Position numbers and translations under genes: made by a program. From positions 434,001 through 498,000 of the forward strand of contig JAIUPQ010000002.1 in the NCBI GenBank assembly GCA_020161145.1: a DNA stretch of 64,000 nt, given 5' to 3'. A model generated the notes under the pieces. The model was not told the origin of the DNA and did no database searches. It saw only the letters and a program-made list of their open reading frames with translations. The stretch comes from Pseudomonadota bacterium. GTDB taxonomy: Bacteria > Pseudomonadota > Gammaproteobacteria > Burkholderiales > Burkholderiaceae_C. Shown here piece after piece: positions 56,001 through 64,000 of this stretch. How positions within the stretch are numbered: the stretch's first letter is position 1; each line of letters begins with the position of its first letter.

Positions 56001-56084
56001 TCAGAACCACAGCCAGATGCGGCGCAGCCACAGCGGCGTGCGGTCGGGGCGGGTGGGGTAGACGTGGCGCTGGAAGGGGTACAT
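56001..56084 (-). CDS. Candidate SOS-controlled 27-residue microprotein
   Basis: A 28-codon reading frame running MYPFQRHVYP...LWLRRIWLWF. It is basic in the middle and rich in Trp, Leu and Phe at the C-terminus, a possible membrane-interacting tail. No Shine-Dalgarno is apparent. The case rests on position: a promoter with a LexA box lies upstream on the same strand (56117-56145), giving a leader of about 25 bases, and a strong hairpin follows the stop. It does not resemble any protein I know. E. coli has SOS-induced small toxins (TisB, DinQ) in a comparable setting, but there is no sequence likeness. The transcript could also be noncoding. Confidence 0.4.
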   Translation of the reverse strand: MYPFQRHVYPTRPDRTPLWLRRIWLWF

Positions 56085-56116
56085 GGCGGTGTCCGGTGGT
56101 CAATGGATGTGCGGCC

Positions 56117-56145
56117 ACTTTACTGTATAAAAAAACAGTTATCAA
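56117..56145 (-). promoter_or_regulatory. LexA box within a predicted minus-strand promoter
   Basis: CTGTATAAAAAAACAG (56123-56138) fits the LexA consensus CTGT-N8-ACAG. On the minus strand it fills the 17-base spacer between TTGATA (56140-56145) and TAAAGT (56117-56122), so LexA bound there would block the promoter. The direction points to the 27-codon ORF at 56084. Confidence 0.7.
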
Positions 56146-56183
56146 GCCTGATCGGCCCGCAGGGGGTGGGGCGGGCGGGGCTT

Positions 56184-56189
56184 TAGAAT
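56184..56189 (+). promoter_or_regulatory. -10 element of the btu operon
   Basis: TAGAAT lies about seven bases upstream of the point where the cobalamin riboswitch begins. It fits a start near 56196. No clear -35 is seen. Confidence 0.45.
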
Positions 56190-56195
56190 CGCGCC

Positions 56196-56405
56196 CGTCG
56201 TTGGTGCTCAACCAGTTAAACGGGAAGCAGGACGGTCGCAGCGCCCGCTGCATGGCCTAACCTGCGCTGCCCCCGCAACGGTAAGCACCTGCCGCCCTGG
56301 CCTTGCGTCCCGGGCGGCCCCTCCGGGCCACTTGCCACTGGACGCTGCGGCGTCTGGGAAGGCACCCGGGGTGGGGTGTAGCCCGGATACCGGCCAACGA
56401 AGTGG
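56196..56405 (+). ncRNA. Cobalamin riboswitch
   Basis: The aptamer core is visible: CTGCCCCCGCAACGGTAAGC (about 56266-56285), the GGGAAGGC segment (56356-56363) and the B12 box AGCCCGGATACCGGCC (56380-56395). Between the B12 box and btuB lie two alternative GTGCGC/GCGCA hairpins (56404-56424 and 56431-56461), the second followed by a T-rich stretch. This suggests control by termination or masking when adenosylcobalamin is bound. Confidence 0.92.
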
Positions 56406-56490
56406 TGCGCTGCCTGGCGGCGCATGGATGGTGCGCGCGGTTGCGGGGAGCGGCGGCGCACGGTTGTTTTGCCGTTTGTTTTCTACTCCC

Positions 56491-58362
56491 ATGCATCAAC
56501 TTTCTTCGGGCCGCGCTGCCCGCACCGGCCTCATGCTGGCCGTGGCCAGCCTGGGTGCGCCTGCGTGGGCGCAAGCCCTGGCCGCCGCCCCTCAAACCGT
56601 GGTCGTCACCGGCGCGCGCGAGCCGCTGCCGCTGGCCGACATTGCCGCCGACGTGGTGGTCATCGACGCCGCCCGCATCGCGGCCAGCCCGGCCGATTCG
56701 CTGGCCGACCTGCTGCGCCGCGAAGCCGGCGTGCAACTGACCCGCAATGGCGGCCCGGGGGCCGCCAGCAGCATCTCCATTCGCGGCGCGGCGGCGTCGG
56801 GCACCCTGGTGCTGGTCGATGGCGTGCGCGTGGGCTCGGCCACGCTGGGCCAGGCCGAACTGGAGGGCATCAGCCTGGCCACCATCGAGCGCATCGAGGT
56901 GCTGCGCGGCCCCGCCTCCAGCCTGTGGGGCGCCGACGGCGTGGGCGGGGTGATTCAGATCATCACGCGCCAGGGCAAGGCCGGCACCCAGGGCGGCGCC
57001 CGGCTGGCGCTGGCCAACTACGCCGGCCGCGAGGCCTCGGCCTGGGCCAGCGGCAAAAGCGGTGCGCTGGACTGGGCGGCCAGCCTGGCGCGCGAGCAAA
57101 GCGACGGCATCTCGGCCGTCAAGCCCGATGACCGCTGGGGCAACCACAACCCCGACAACGACGGCTTCGAGCGCACCACCGTGCAGGCCAGGCTGGGCCT
57201 GCAAGCCGCGCCGGGCCAGCGCCTGGGCGCCAGCGTGGTGGCCGGCCGCCACGACAACCAGTACGACGCCACCGAATACCCGCCACCCGACTACGCGCCC
57301 AGCAACGCGGCCGACTTCCGCAGCGAGGCCCGCAGCCACAGCCTGGAGGCCCATTGGCGAGCCGACTGGACGCCGCAGTGGCAAACGCTGGTGCGTGCCA
57401 CCACGCAGTTGGGCGACACCGACACCGGCGGCCAGCTCATCGACAGCTACCGCACGCGCCGCGAAGGCCTGACGGCCCAGGCCACCTGGCAGCCGCAGCC
57501 CACCCAGCACCTGACGCTGGCCGCCGAGACGCTGCGCGAGCGGGTCAGCTCCACCGCCTACGACGACGAAAGCCGCCGCACCAACAGCCTGGCGGTGGCC
57601 TGGGCCGGCCGCCATGGCGAGCTGGCCACCCAGGCCGACCTGCGCCACGACGACAACAGCGTCTACGGTGGCACCACCACCGGCCGCCTGGGCCTGGCCT
57701 ACACCCTGGCGCCGGGGCTGCGGCTGCGCGGCCTGGTGGGCAGCTCGTTTCGTGCCCCCAGCTTCAACGAGCTGTACTACCCCAGCTATGGCGTCACCAC
57801 CATCCAGCCCGAGAAAGGCCGCAGCGCCGAGCTGGGCGTGGAGCACAGCCTGGGCGACGTCAGCCTGGCCGCCACCGTATTCCATAACCGCGTGACCAAC
57901 CTCATCGCCTACCAGAGCGACGCCAGCCAATGCCCCAGCGGCTACAGCTACGGCTGCGCCGCCAACATCGGCCGCGCCACGCTGCAAGGCATGAACTTCA
58001 CCGCCGGCTGGCAGGACAGCCACTGGGACTTGCGCGCCGCGCTGGACCTGCTGCGCGCCCGCGACGACGCCACCGGCCAGCGGCTGGCGCGCCGCGCGCC
58101 GCACCAGTTCTCGCTGGACGCCCGCTGGCAGGACGGCCCCTGGCAGGCTGGTGCGGCCTTGCTGCGCGTGGCCGCCCGGCCCGACAGCGGCATCACCTTG
58201 CCCGCCTACACCCAGATCGACATCAGCGCCGGCTGGCGCTTTGCGCCGCAGTGGACGCTGGAGGCCAAGGTCAACAACCTGACCGATCGCCAGATCGAGC
58301 CCGTGCGCGACTACCAGTCGCTGGGCCGGCAGGGCTGGCTGATCCTGCGCTGGGCGTCGTGA
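56491..58362 (+). CDS. btuB: TonB-dependent vitamin B12 receptor BtuB
   Basis: A 623-residue outer-membrane receptor. A signal peptide (LMLAVASLGAPAWA) is followed by the TonB box (PQTVVVTGARE), a plug domain (RREAGVQLTRNGGPGAASSI; LDGVRVGSATLGQAE-type loop) and a 22-strand barrel ending in an aromatic-containing terminal strand (LILRWAS). The cobalamin riboswitch and the following btuFCD genes fix the substrate as cobalamins or cobinamide. The ATG at 56491 is chosen because it starts the signal peptide; the upstream open frame lies in the riboswitch. Confidence 0.95.
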   Translation: MHQLSSGRAARTGLMLAVASLGAPAWAQALAAAPQTVVVTGAREPLPLADIAADVVVIDAARIAASPADSLADLLRREAGVQLTRNGGPGAASSISIRGAAASGTLVLVDGVRVGSATLGQAELEGISLATIERIEVLRGPASSLWGADGVGGVIQIITRQGKAGTQGGARLALANYAGREASAWASGKSGALDWAASLAREQSDGISAVKPDDRWGNHNPDNDGFERTTVQARLGLQAAPGQRLGASVVAGRHDNQYDATEYPPPDYAPSNAADFRSEARSHSLEAHWRADWTPQWQTLVRATTQLGDTDTGGQLIDSYRTRREGLTAQATWQPQPTQHLTLAAETLRERVSSTAYDDESRRTNSLAVAWAGRHGELATQADLRHDDNSVYGGTTTGRLGLAYTLAPGLRLRGLVGSSFRAPSFNELYYPSYGVTTIQPEKGRSAELGVEHSLGDVSLAATVFHNRVTNLIAYQSDASQCPSGYSYGCAANIGRATLQGMNFTAGWQDSHWDLRAALDLLRARDDATGQRLARRAPHQFSLDARWQDGPWQAGAALLRVAARPDSGITLPAYTQIDISAGWRFAPQWTLEAKVNNLTDRQIEPVRDYQSLGRQGWLILRWAS

Positions 58363-59186
58363 TGGTGAGGTTGCTGCTGGCGGCGCTGGCGCTGTGCGCG
58401 GCATGGGCCGCGCAAGCCGCGCCGCAGCGCATCGTCACGCTGATCCCGTCACTGACCGAAAGCGTCTGTGCGCTGGGCGCCTGCGCGCGGCTGGTGGGGG
58501 TGGACCGCTACTCCAACTGGCCGGCCGAGGTGGCCAAGCTGCCCCATCTGGGCGGGCTGGACGACGTGCAGATCGAGCGCGTGGTGGCGCTCAAGCCCGA
58601 CCTCGTGCTGGCCTCGCCGTCCAGCCGCGCCGTGGCGCGGCTGCGCGCGCTGGGGCTGCACGTGGTGGTCATCGAAGCGCGCACCCACGCCGAGGTGCGC
58701 AGCAGCCTGACCGAGCTGGCGCGGCTGCTGGGCGAGCCGGCAGCGGCCGAGCGCGTCTGGGCCGGCATTGCGCGCGACCTGGACACCGCCGCTGCCCGCG
58801 TGCCCGCCGCCTGGCGCGGCCAGCGCGCCTATGTGGAGGTGGCGCCCGACCCCTATGCCGCCGGCACCGTCTCCTTCATCGGCGAGACGCTGGCCCGGCT
58901 GGGCCTGGTCAACATCGTGCCGGCCGCCATGGGGCCGTTTCCCAAGCTCAGCCCCGAGTTCGTCGTGCGCGCCCAGCCCGACCTCATCATCGCCACCCAA
59001 CGCGACTGGGCCGCCATGCCCGGCCGCCCCGGCTGGGCCGCGCTGACCGCCGTGCGCCAGGGCCGAGCGTGCGCGTTTGCGCCGGCACCTTATGACGTGC
59101 TGGTGCGCCCCGGCCCGCGCATGGGCGAGGGCGCGCTGCTGCTGGCGGCGTGCATCGACAAATTGAGCTCGGCGGAGGCCCGGTGA
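58362..59186 (+). CDS. btuF: Cobalamin periplasmic binding protein BtuF
   Basis: A 274-residue class III binding protein with signal peptide (LLLAALALCAAWAAQA) and the family start PQRIVTLIPSLTESVCALGA. It delivers B12 to BtuCD. The ATG overlaps the btuB stop by one base (TGATG), and its TGA overlaps the GTG of btuC, so all genes are coupled. Confidence 0.92.
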   Translation: MVRLLLAALALCAAWAAQAAPQRIVTLIPSLTESVCALGACARLVGVDRYSNWPAEVAKLPHLGGLDDVQIERVVALKPDLVLASPSSRAVARLRALGLHVVVIEARTHAEVRSSLTELARLLGEPAAAERVWAGIARDLDTAAARVPAAWRGQRAYVEVAPDPYAAGTVSFIGETLARLGLVNIVPAAMGPFPKLSPEFVVRAQPDLIIATQRDWAAMPGRPGWAALTAVRQGRACAFAPAPYDVLVRPGPRMGEGALLLAACIDKLSSAEAR

Positions 59187-60142
59187 GCCGTCTGGGCCTG
59201 GCGCTGGCGCTGCTGTCGGCACTGCTGGTGGCGCTGGGCCTGGCCGTGGGCAGCCAGGGGTTTGCGCTCGATTGGGGTGGCGAGCAGGCGGCGCTGATCG
59301 TGGGCGAGATCCGCGCCCCGCGCACGCTGGGCGCCTGGCTGGTGGGCGCGCTGCTGGGGCTGGCCGGCGCCGTGGCGCAGGGGCTGTTTCGCAACCCGCT
59401 GGCCGACCCGTATCTGCTGGGCGCCGCCTCGGGCGCGGTGCTGGGCGTGGTGGCCACGCTGGCGCTGCTGCTGGGCGCCGCCGCGCCGCCCTGGCTGGCG
59501 CAGACGGGGCAGGTCGTGGCCGCATTTGCCGGCGCCGTGGCCGGTGTGCTGCTGACGCTGACGCTGGCGCGCGGCGCCACCCACACCACGCGGCTGCTGC
59601 TGGCCGGCGTGGTGGTGGGCGTGGTGCTGGGCGCCTGCAGCGACCTCATCACCACCTTCGAGCCCGACGTGTTGCGCGGCAAACAAGCCTTCTTGCTGGG
59701 CAGCACCGCCTACATCGGCTGGAGCGGCGTCGCCTGGCTGGCGGCGGGCGTGGTGCTGGCGCTGCCGCTGGCCTGGCGGCTGGCGCGGGTGCTGGACGCG
59801 CTCACGCTGGGCGACGACAGCGCCCGCAGCCTGGGCCTGGCGCTGCCGCGCTGGCGCCTGGTGCTGGTGGGCGTGCTGGCGCTGGCCACCGCGCTGGCGG
59901 TGGCCCAGGCTGGCCTGGTGGCCTTTGTGGGCCTGGTGGCACCGCACCTGGTGCGGCGCATGGTGCCGTCGGCCCATGCGCCGCTGCTGCTGGCCAGCGC
60001 CGCCACCGGCGGTGTGCTGCTGCTGGCCGGTGACGTGCTGGCACGCGGCCTGATTGCGCCCGAGGAGCTGCCGGTGGGCGTGCTCACCGCCGTGCTGGGT
60101 GGCGGCTACCTGGTGTGGCTGCTGCGGCGGGGGGTGCGGTGA
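59183..60142 (+). CDS. btuC: Vitamin B12 ABC permease BtuC
   Basis: A 319-residue FecCD-type permease with about ten helices. Typical segments are GEIRAPRTLGAWLVGALLGL, GAVAQGLFRNPLADPYLLG and GLVAPHLVRRMV. The start is the GTG at 59183, in a GTGA overlap with btuF. It forms the transmembrane channel with BtuD. Confidence 0.93.
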   Translation: MSRLGLALALLSALLVALGLAVGSQGFALDWGGEQAALIVGEIRAPRTLGAWLVGALLGLAGAVAQGLFRNPLADPYLLGAASGAVLGVVATLALLLGAAAPPWLAQTGQVVAAFAGAVAGVLLTLTLARGATHTTRLLLAGVVVGVVLGACSDLITTFEPDVLRGKQAFLLGSTAYIGWSGVAWLAAGVVLALPLAWRLARVLDALTLGDDSARSLGLALPRWRLVLVGVLALATALAVAQAGLVAFVGLVAPHLVRRMVPSAHAPLLLASAATGGVLLLAGDVLARGLIAPEELPVGVLTAVLGGGYLVWLLRRGVR

Positions 60143-60900
60143 CCGCACTGAGCGCCCACCAGCTCGGCGTGGTGCTGGCCGGGCGGCCCGTGCTGCGCGG
60201 CGTGGACGTGGCCTTTGCACCCGGCTGGACGGCCGTCGTCGGCCCCAACGGTGCCGGCAAGAGCACGCTGTTGCGCGCGCTGGCCGGCTTGTTGGCGCCG
60301 CAGGCCGGCCAGGTGCGGCTGGACGGGGCGCCGCTGGCCGCCTTGCCGCCGCGCCAGCGGGCGCAGCGGCTGGCCTGGCTGGCGCAAAGCGGCGAGCCCA
60401 GCGGCGAGCTGACCGTGCGCCAGACGGTGGCGCTGGGCCGGCTGCCCCATCTGGGCCTGCTGGCCGAGCCGGGGCCGGCCGACCATGCGGCCATCGAAGC
60501 CGCCATGGCCGCCACCCAATGCACGGCCTGGGCCGGGCGCCGGCTGGCGGCGCTGTCGGGCGGCGAGCGCCAGCGCGTGCTGCTGGCGCGGGCGCTGGCC
60601 ACCTGCGCCCCGGTGCTGCTGCTGGACGAGCCCACCACCCATCTGGATGTGCCGCACCAGGTGGCGCTGGCGCGCTGGCTGCGCAGCGCGGCGGCCACGC
60701 GCACCGTGGTGGCCGTGGTGCACGACCTGACGCTGGCGCTGGCGGCCGACCGCGTGCTGGTGCTGGCGGATGGGCAGGTGCGGGCGCATGCGCCGGCCCA
60801 CGAGCCGGCGCTGCACCGTGCCATCGAGGCCACGTTCGACCACGCGGTGCGCATCGTCCAACTGGACGGGGCCTGGACGGCATTGCCGCGCTACCTGTAA
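60139..60900 (+). CDS. btuD: Vitamin B12 ABC ATPase BtuD
   Basis: A 253-residue ATPase with Walker A GPNGAGKST, signature LSGGERQRVLLARA and Walker B LLLDEPTTHLD. It starts at GTG 60139, again in a GTGA overlap. It completes the BtuB-F-C-D uptake system under riboswitch control. Confidence 0.93.
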   Translation: MTALSAHQLGVVLAGRPVLRGVDVAFAPGWTAVVGPNGAGKSTLLRALAGLLAPQAGQVRLDGAPLAALPPRQRAQRLAWLAQSGEPSGELTVRQTVALGRLPHLGLLAEPGPADHAAIEAAMAATQCTAWAGRRLAALSGGERQRVLLARALATCAPVLLLDEPTTHLDVPHQVALARWLRSAAATRTVVAVVHDLTLALAADRVLVLADGQVRAHAPAHEPALHRAIEATFDHAVRIVQLDGAWTALPRYL

Positions 60901-60957
60901 CACCGGCTGACCGGCCGTTACCTGGGCGCCGGGCGGCGCCGCCAGAATGCGCAGCCC

Positions 60958-62100
60958 ATGTCTGCCACCGCTTTTGCCTTCGCCCCGTTCAGCTTGCCGC
61001 CACCCAGCCGGTCGGCTGCGGCGCCGCTGTGCGAGGCGGCCGTGCCGGTGGACGCCATCGTGCTGGCCAAGGCGCTGGCCTCGCAGCTCATCGTCTGGCA
61101 CCACCTGGTGCTGTACGGCCCGCTGCAGGAGGCCCTGGCGCAGTGGGCGCCGGCCCTGACGGTCTGGCTGCGCCAGGACGGGCGGCTGGCGGTGCAGGCG
61201 TTTCTGGTGGTGGGCGGCTACCTGGCGGCCGGCAGCATCTGGCGGGCGCAGGCCGAGGGTCGCGGCTGGGGTCAGTTGGTGGCCGCCCGCTGGTGGCGGC
61301 TGGTCAAGCCCTATGCGCTGGCGCTGCTGGCGGCCCTGCTGGCCGCCTGGGCGGCGCGGCTGCTGGTGGCGGATGCCGACACACCGGCTGCGCCCACGGC
61401 CGCCCAGGTGGGCGCGCACCTGCTGCTGGCGCACGACGTGCTGGGCGTGCCGGCGCTGTCGGCCGGCGTCTGGTACGTGGCCATCGACCTGCAGTTGTTT
61501 GCCTTGTGGGCCGCCTTGCTGGCGCTGACCCGGGGCCGGGTGCCGCTGCCGCTGGTGCTGCTGGCGGGGCTGGCGGCGTCGCTGCTGGCGTTCAATCTGG
61601 AGGCGGGCGGCGACGTCTACGCCCCGTACTTCTTCGGCACCTGGGGCCTGGGCGTGGCCGCCTGGTGGCTGCGCGCGCAAGGCTGGCGCGCGCCCGCCGC
61701 GCGTGGCCTGGCGCTGGCCTTGGTCGCCTTGCTGCTGGTCGCGCTCACGCAGGCCTGGCGCGAGCGGGTGGTTCTGGCGGCGGCGGTGGCCGTGGTGCTG
61801 ACGCTGGCTCCCGCGCGCGGGCTGCTGCCCAGCCGGCTGCGGGCCGGCATCACCTGGCTGGCCGATCACTCTTACGGCGTGTTTCTGATGCATTACCCCG
61901 TGCTGCTGCTGGTGGGCGCGCTGGGGGCGGCCGCCGGCCTCGTCTCGCCGGCCGCCGCAGCGGTGGTGATGGCGGCCGGCTGGCTGGCCAGCCTGGCCGC
62001 TGGCGCGGCGTTGCACCGGCTGACGCAGGCGCGGCTCAGCCCAAAACCAGCCGCCCGGCCCGCGCCTGGGCCGTGGCGCCCAGCGGTTCGTGGCTGGTGA
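60958..62100 (+). CDS. Acyltransferase-3 like membrane protein
   Basis: A 380-residue protein with about ten helices of very high Ala/Leu content. WHHLVLYG in the first helix, QAFLVVGGYLAAGS in the second and the HSYGVFLMHYP motif near the end match the acyltransferase-3 family. Such proteins O-acylate carbohydrates or lipids; the target is unknown. CAGAAT ends nine bases before the ATG and no Shine-Dalgarno is present. The 3' end overlaps the convergent ABC ATPase gene by 65 bases. Confidence 0.75.
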   Translation: MSATAFAFAPFSLPPPSRSAAAPLCEAAVPVDAIVLAKALASQLIVWHHLVLYGPLQEALAQWAPALTVWLRQDGRLAVQAFLVVGGYLAAGSIWRAQAEGRGWGQLVAARWWRLVKPYALALLAALLAAWAARLLVADADTPAAPTAAQVGAHLLLAHDVLGVPALSAGVWYVAIDLQLFALWAALLALTRGRVPLPLVLLAGLAASLLAFNLEAGGDVYAPYFFGTWGLGVAAWWLRAQGWRAPAARGLALALVALLLVALTQAWRERVVLAAAVAVVLTLAPARGLLPSRLRAGITWLADHSYGVFLMHYPVLLLVGALGAAAGLVSPAAAAVVMAAGWLASLAAGAALHRLTQARLSPKPAARPAPGPWRPAVRGW

Positions 62101-62653
62101 CGATCCAGATGCGCTCGGTCTGCGTGGCGGCGGCATCCAGCAGCGCGCGCAACTCGTCCTGACAGGCGGCATCCACGTTGGCCAGCGGTTCGTCCAGCAA
62201 CAGCACCGCCGTGCCGGTGGCCAGCATGGCCGCCAGCGCCAGCTTGCGCTGGGTGCCGCTGGACAGTGCGGCGATGCGCGCGCCGCGCCATGGGGCCAGG
62301 CCCAGGGCATCGGCCACGCGGTCGTAGATGGCCACGTCGAAGCGGGGGTAGAGCCCGGCCAGGAAACTGGCGTATTCATCCGCATGCAGGTGGCCAAACA
62401 CCAGCGCGTCCGGCCCGCACCAGCCCACGGCCTGGCGCCAGGCCAGCGGGGCGTGGCGGGCATCGGTGTCCCCCAGCCGCAGCGTGCCGAACGGGGCGGG
62501 CAGCGCCCCGCCCAACACCTTGAGCAAGGTGCTCTTGCCGCAGCCGTTGGGGCCTTGCACCCAGGTCAGGCCCGGCGCAAACGTGTGTGACCAGCCGGCC
62601 AGCACCGGACGGCCCGGGTAGCCGGCATGCAGGCCGGTGACGGTGAGGTTCAT
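62036..62653 (-). CDS. ABC transporter ATP-binding protein (CcmA-like size)
   Basis: A 205-residue ATPase. Walker A is GPNGCGKST, Walker B VLLLDEPLANVD, while the signature reads LSSGTQRKLALAAML instead of LSGGQ, a form seen in CcmA-like and some export ATPases. It is translationally coupled with the membrane-protein gene upstream (ATGA overlap) and probably powers it. Substrate not predictable. Confidence 0.82.
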   Translation of the reverse strand: MNLTVTGLHAGYPGRPVLAGWSHTFAPGLTWVQGPNGCGKSTLLKVLGGALPAPFGTLRLGDTDARHAPLAWRQAVGWCGPDALVFGHLHADEYASFLAGLYPRFDVAIYDRVADALGLAPWRGARIAALSSGTQRKLALAAMLATGTAVLLLDEPLANVDAACQDELRALLDAAATQTERIWIVTSHEPLGATAQARAGRLVLG

Positions 62654-63726
62654 GGCATGACTTGTGAAGCAAAAGCAAAGGTCAGGGCGAGCACCAGCAG
62701 CGTCCAGGCGGCATCGTGGTCGGCGCGCGCCGTGGGGGCGCTGCTGGCGCGCCAGATGGCCACGGCCATGCCCAGCAGCCAGCCGGCCAGCGGCAGCGGG
62801 TGAGGGCGGTGAGCGCCCAACAGCACGGCCAGGGTGGCGGCCACACCCAGTGCGGCGGGGGCACAGACCAGGGTGCGCGCCGCGCGCGGCGGCGGGGTGC
62901 GCAGCGGCAGGGCGGCGCAGGCGGCCCACAGGGGTGCCAGCTCATCGTGCAGCCGCCGCTGCAACTCGGCGGTGCCTGCCATGGCCAGCAGCGCCTGGGC
63001 GGCCAGCCACCAGCCGCCGTGGGCCGGCCAGCCCATCAAGGCCAGTGCCGGCAGCGGCGCGGCGGCCAGCAGCAGGGCCAGCGCGCGGCCGCTGCGCCGG
63101 GCCGGGCCGCGCCACAGCGGCCGCAGCAGCAGCGCCCACTGCGCGTGCTGGGCCTGTACGCCCTGGGCCAGCGTGGCGGGGCCGTCCGATGCATGGCCCG
63201 GTGCAGCGGCGGCCCGCCAGCGGCGCAGCAGCGCGCGTGCCAGCACGGCGGCCGCCAGCGCGGCCAGGGCCAGCGCGGCCACGGCCAGACTGCGTGTGGC
63301 GTGCAGCCCGGGCGGATCCAGCGCCCACAGCAGCGCCGCACCCAGCGCCAGCAGGCCTTGCAGCGGCAGCCAGCCCCAGCGCAGGCAGCGCCGGTCGGAC
63401 GCGCGCAGCACGCTGGCGGGCAGCGGCAGCGCGCGCTCGGCTTCGGCCCAGCGCGCCGGCCACCACAGCGGGCGGGTCAGCCACACGGGCAGCACGCCCG
63501 CCAGCGCATAGGCCAGCGTGGCGCCCGCCAGCGGCCAAGGCCCTTGTGCCGCAGCGCTGAACAGCGGCAGCGCCAGCGCCACGGGCAGGCCGGCCAGCAA
63601 GGCCAGCGGGTCGTTGGCGCCCATGACCAGCAGGGCGGCGAAGGTCAGCAGCCACAGCCCCCAACGCTGCAGACCGGCGGCGAGGCGGCTGCGGGCGTGG
63701 CGCATGCGCATGGCGTGGTAGTCCAT
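62650..63726 (-). CDS. Putative ABC transporter membrane subunit, unrecognised family
   Basis: A 358-residue very hydrophobic protein with many Ala/Leu/Trp-rich segments (LLTFAALLVMGAND; LPLAGWLLGMAVAIWRA), which I place as about eight or more helices. I do not recognise a family. Its overlap with the ATPase gene suggests the permease of a two-gene ABC exporter. The ATG at 63726 (MDYHAMRMRH) is one of several possible starts; another in frame is at 63735. Confidence 0.6.
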   Translation of the reverse strand: MDYHAMRMRHARSRLAAGLQRWGLWLLTFAALLVMGANDPLALLAGLPVALALPLFSAAAQGPWPLAGATLAYALAGVLPVWLTRPLWWPARWAEAERALPLPASVLRASDRRCLRWGWLPLQGLLALGAALLWALDPPGLHATRSLAVAALALAALAAAVLARALLRRWRAAAAPGHASDGPATLAQGVQAQHAQWALLLRPLWRGPARRSGRALALLLAAAPLPALALMGWPAHGGWWLAAQALLAMAGTAELQRRLHDELAPLWAACAALPLRTPPPRAARTLVCAPAALGVAATLAVLLGAHRPHPLPLAGWLLGMAVAIWRASSAPTARADHDAAWTLLVLALTFAFASQVMP

Positions 63727-63768
63727 GCGGCCCATTGTGCAAGGGGTCGCCCAGGGGAGAATGCGGCG

Positions 63769-64000
63769 ATGTTCGATTGCATACACCTGGCTTCCCAGAG
63801 CCCGCGCCGCGCCCAGTTGCTGGCCCAGATCGGCGTGCGCCATGTGCCGCTGCTGCCGGGTGCCGACGAGGATGCGGAGGGTCTGGAGGCCGTGCGCCCC
63901 GGCGAGCCGCCGGAGGTTTACGTGGCCCGCGTGACCCAGGCCAAGCTGGCCGCCGCGCTGATGCGCCGCGTGCAACGCGGTGCCGCCGATTGGCCGGTGC
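63769..64000 (+). CDS. maf: Maf family nucleoside triphosphate pyrophosphatase (partial)
   Basis: The first 77 codons of a Maf-type dTTP/UTP pyrophosphatase, cut by the window edge. The N-terminal signature LASQSPRRAQLL, a variant of the Maf SxSPRR motif, is clear, as is EVYVARVTQAKL. GAGAAT/GGGGAG lies just upstream of the ATG at 63769. Divergent from the ABC module. Confidence 0.88.
   Translation, partial: MFDCIHLASQSPRRAQLLAQIGVRHVPLLPGADEDAEGLEAVRPGEPPEVYVARVTQAKLAAALMRRVQRGAADWPV

Noticed and set aside
60106-62463. 785-codon minus-strand frame opposite btuD and the acyltransferase gene
   Set aside because: Shadow of two real plus-strand genes; Gln/Arg/His-rich with no domain. Only its part in the other register, the ABC ATPase at 62036-62653, is real.

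Overview
The window is very GC-rich, densely packed DNA with strong third-position GC bias. It looks like a chromosomal segment of an aerobic or microaerobic betaproteobacterium of the order Burkholderiales, most likely Comamonadaceae. That placement is inference, from the ubiE-ubiJ-ubiB, cbb3 oxidase and glutaryl-CoA gene orders, TANNAT-type -10 boxes and GCCCCC/GGGGG intergenic palindromes. I see no rRNA, tRNA, phage, transposon or CRISPR array.

Layout. 1-3112 is the end of an RND efflux operon. 3124-7576 holds a queuosine-precursor transporter, a HIT protein, the ubiquinone genes ubiE-ubiJ-ubiB and a convergent DUF1415 gene. 7573-8658 is hpd (tyrosine catabolism). 8846-16788 is a compact divergent unit: an ArsR-type repressor gene faces a six-gene operon (adaptor, RND pump, sulfide:quinone-oxidoreductase-like flavoprotein, DUF2892 membrane protein, AhpD-like protein, TolC-like channel), with a perfect 26-bp palindrome between them. 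16803-18715 pairs a carotenoid-oxygenase family enzyme with a DUF2141 protein. clpB follows, behind a sigma-32-type promoter. 21600-27163 carries an S9 peptidase lipoprotein, small accessory genes, nadB and a DUF192 gene.

27218-34600 is a complete cbb3 oxidase locus, ccoI-ccoS-ccoN-ccoO-ccoQ-ccoP-ccoG-ccoH. A perfect FNR/Anr box inside ccoS is placed for a class II promoter in front of ccoN. 34605-36518 is an MFS-PlsC fusion. 36656-42962 is an AcrAB/MexAB-OprM type pump with its TetR regulator. 42976-53549 contains a TonB receptor, a TesA-like esterase facing a YbbA-like ATPase, a PepSY/TetR/MFS group, ohr, a transglutaminase-TPR lipoprotein, an acyltransferase and a CoA-transferase. The last gene forms a glutaryl-CoA module with gcdH and a divergent LysR gene (52368-55906).

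55907-56490 is regulatory: hairpins, a candidate 27-residue ORF behind a LexA-boxed promoter, and a cobalamin riboswitch reading the other way. The riboswitch leads btuB-btuF-btuC-btuD (56491-60900). The end holds an acyltransferase-3 protein, a two-gene ABC module and the start of a maf gene.

The two most promising leads are the ArsR-controlled efflux plus sulfur-redox operon and the SOS-type promoter driving a tiny ORF. A recurring theme is -10-like hexamers 6-7 nt before ATG without a Shine-Dalgarno, suggesting frequent leaderless transcripts.
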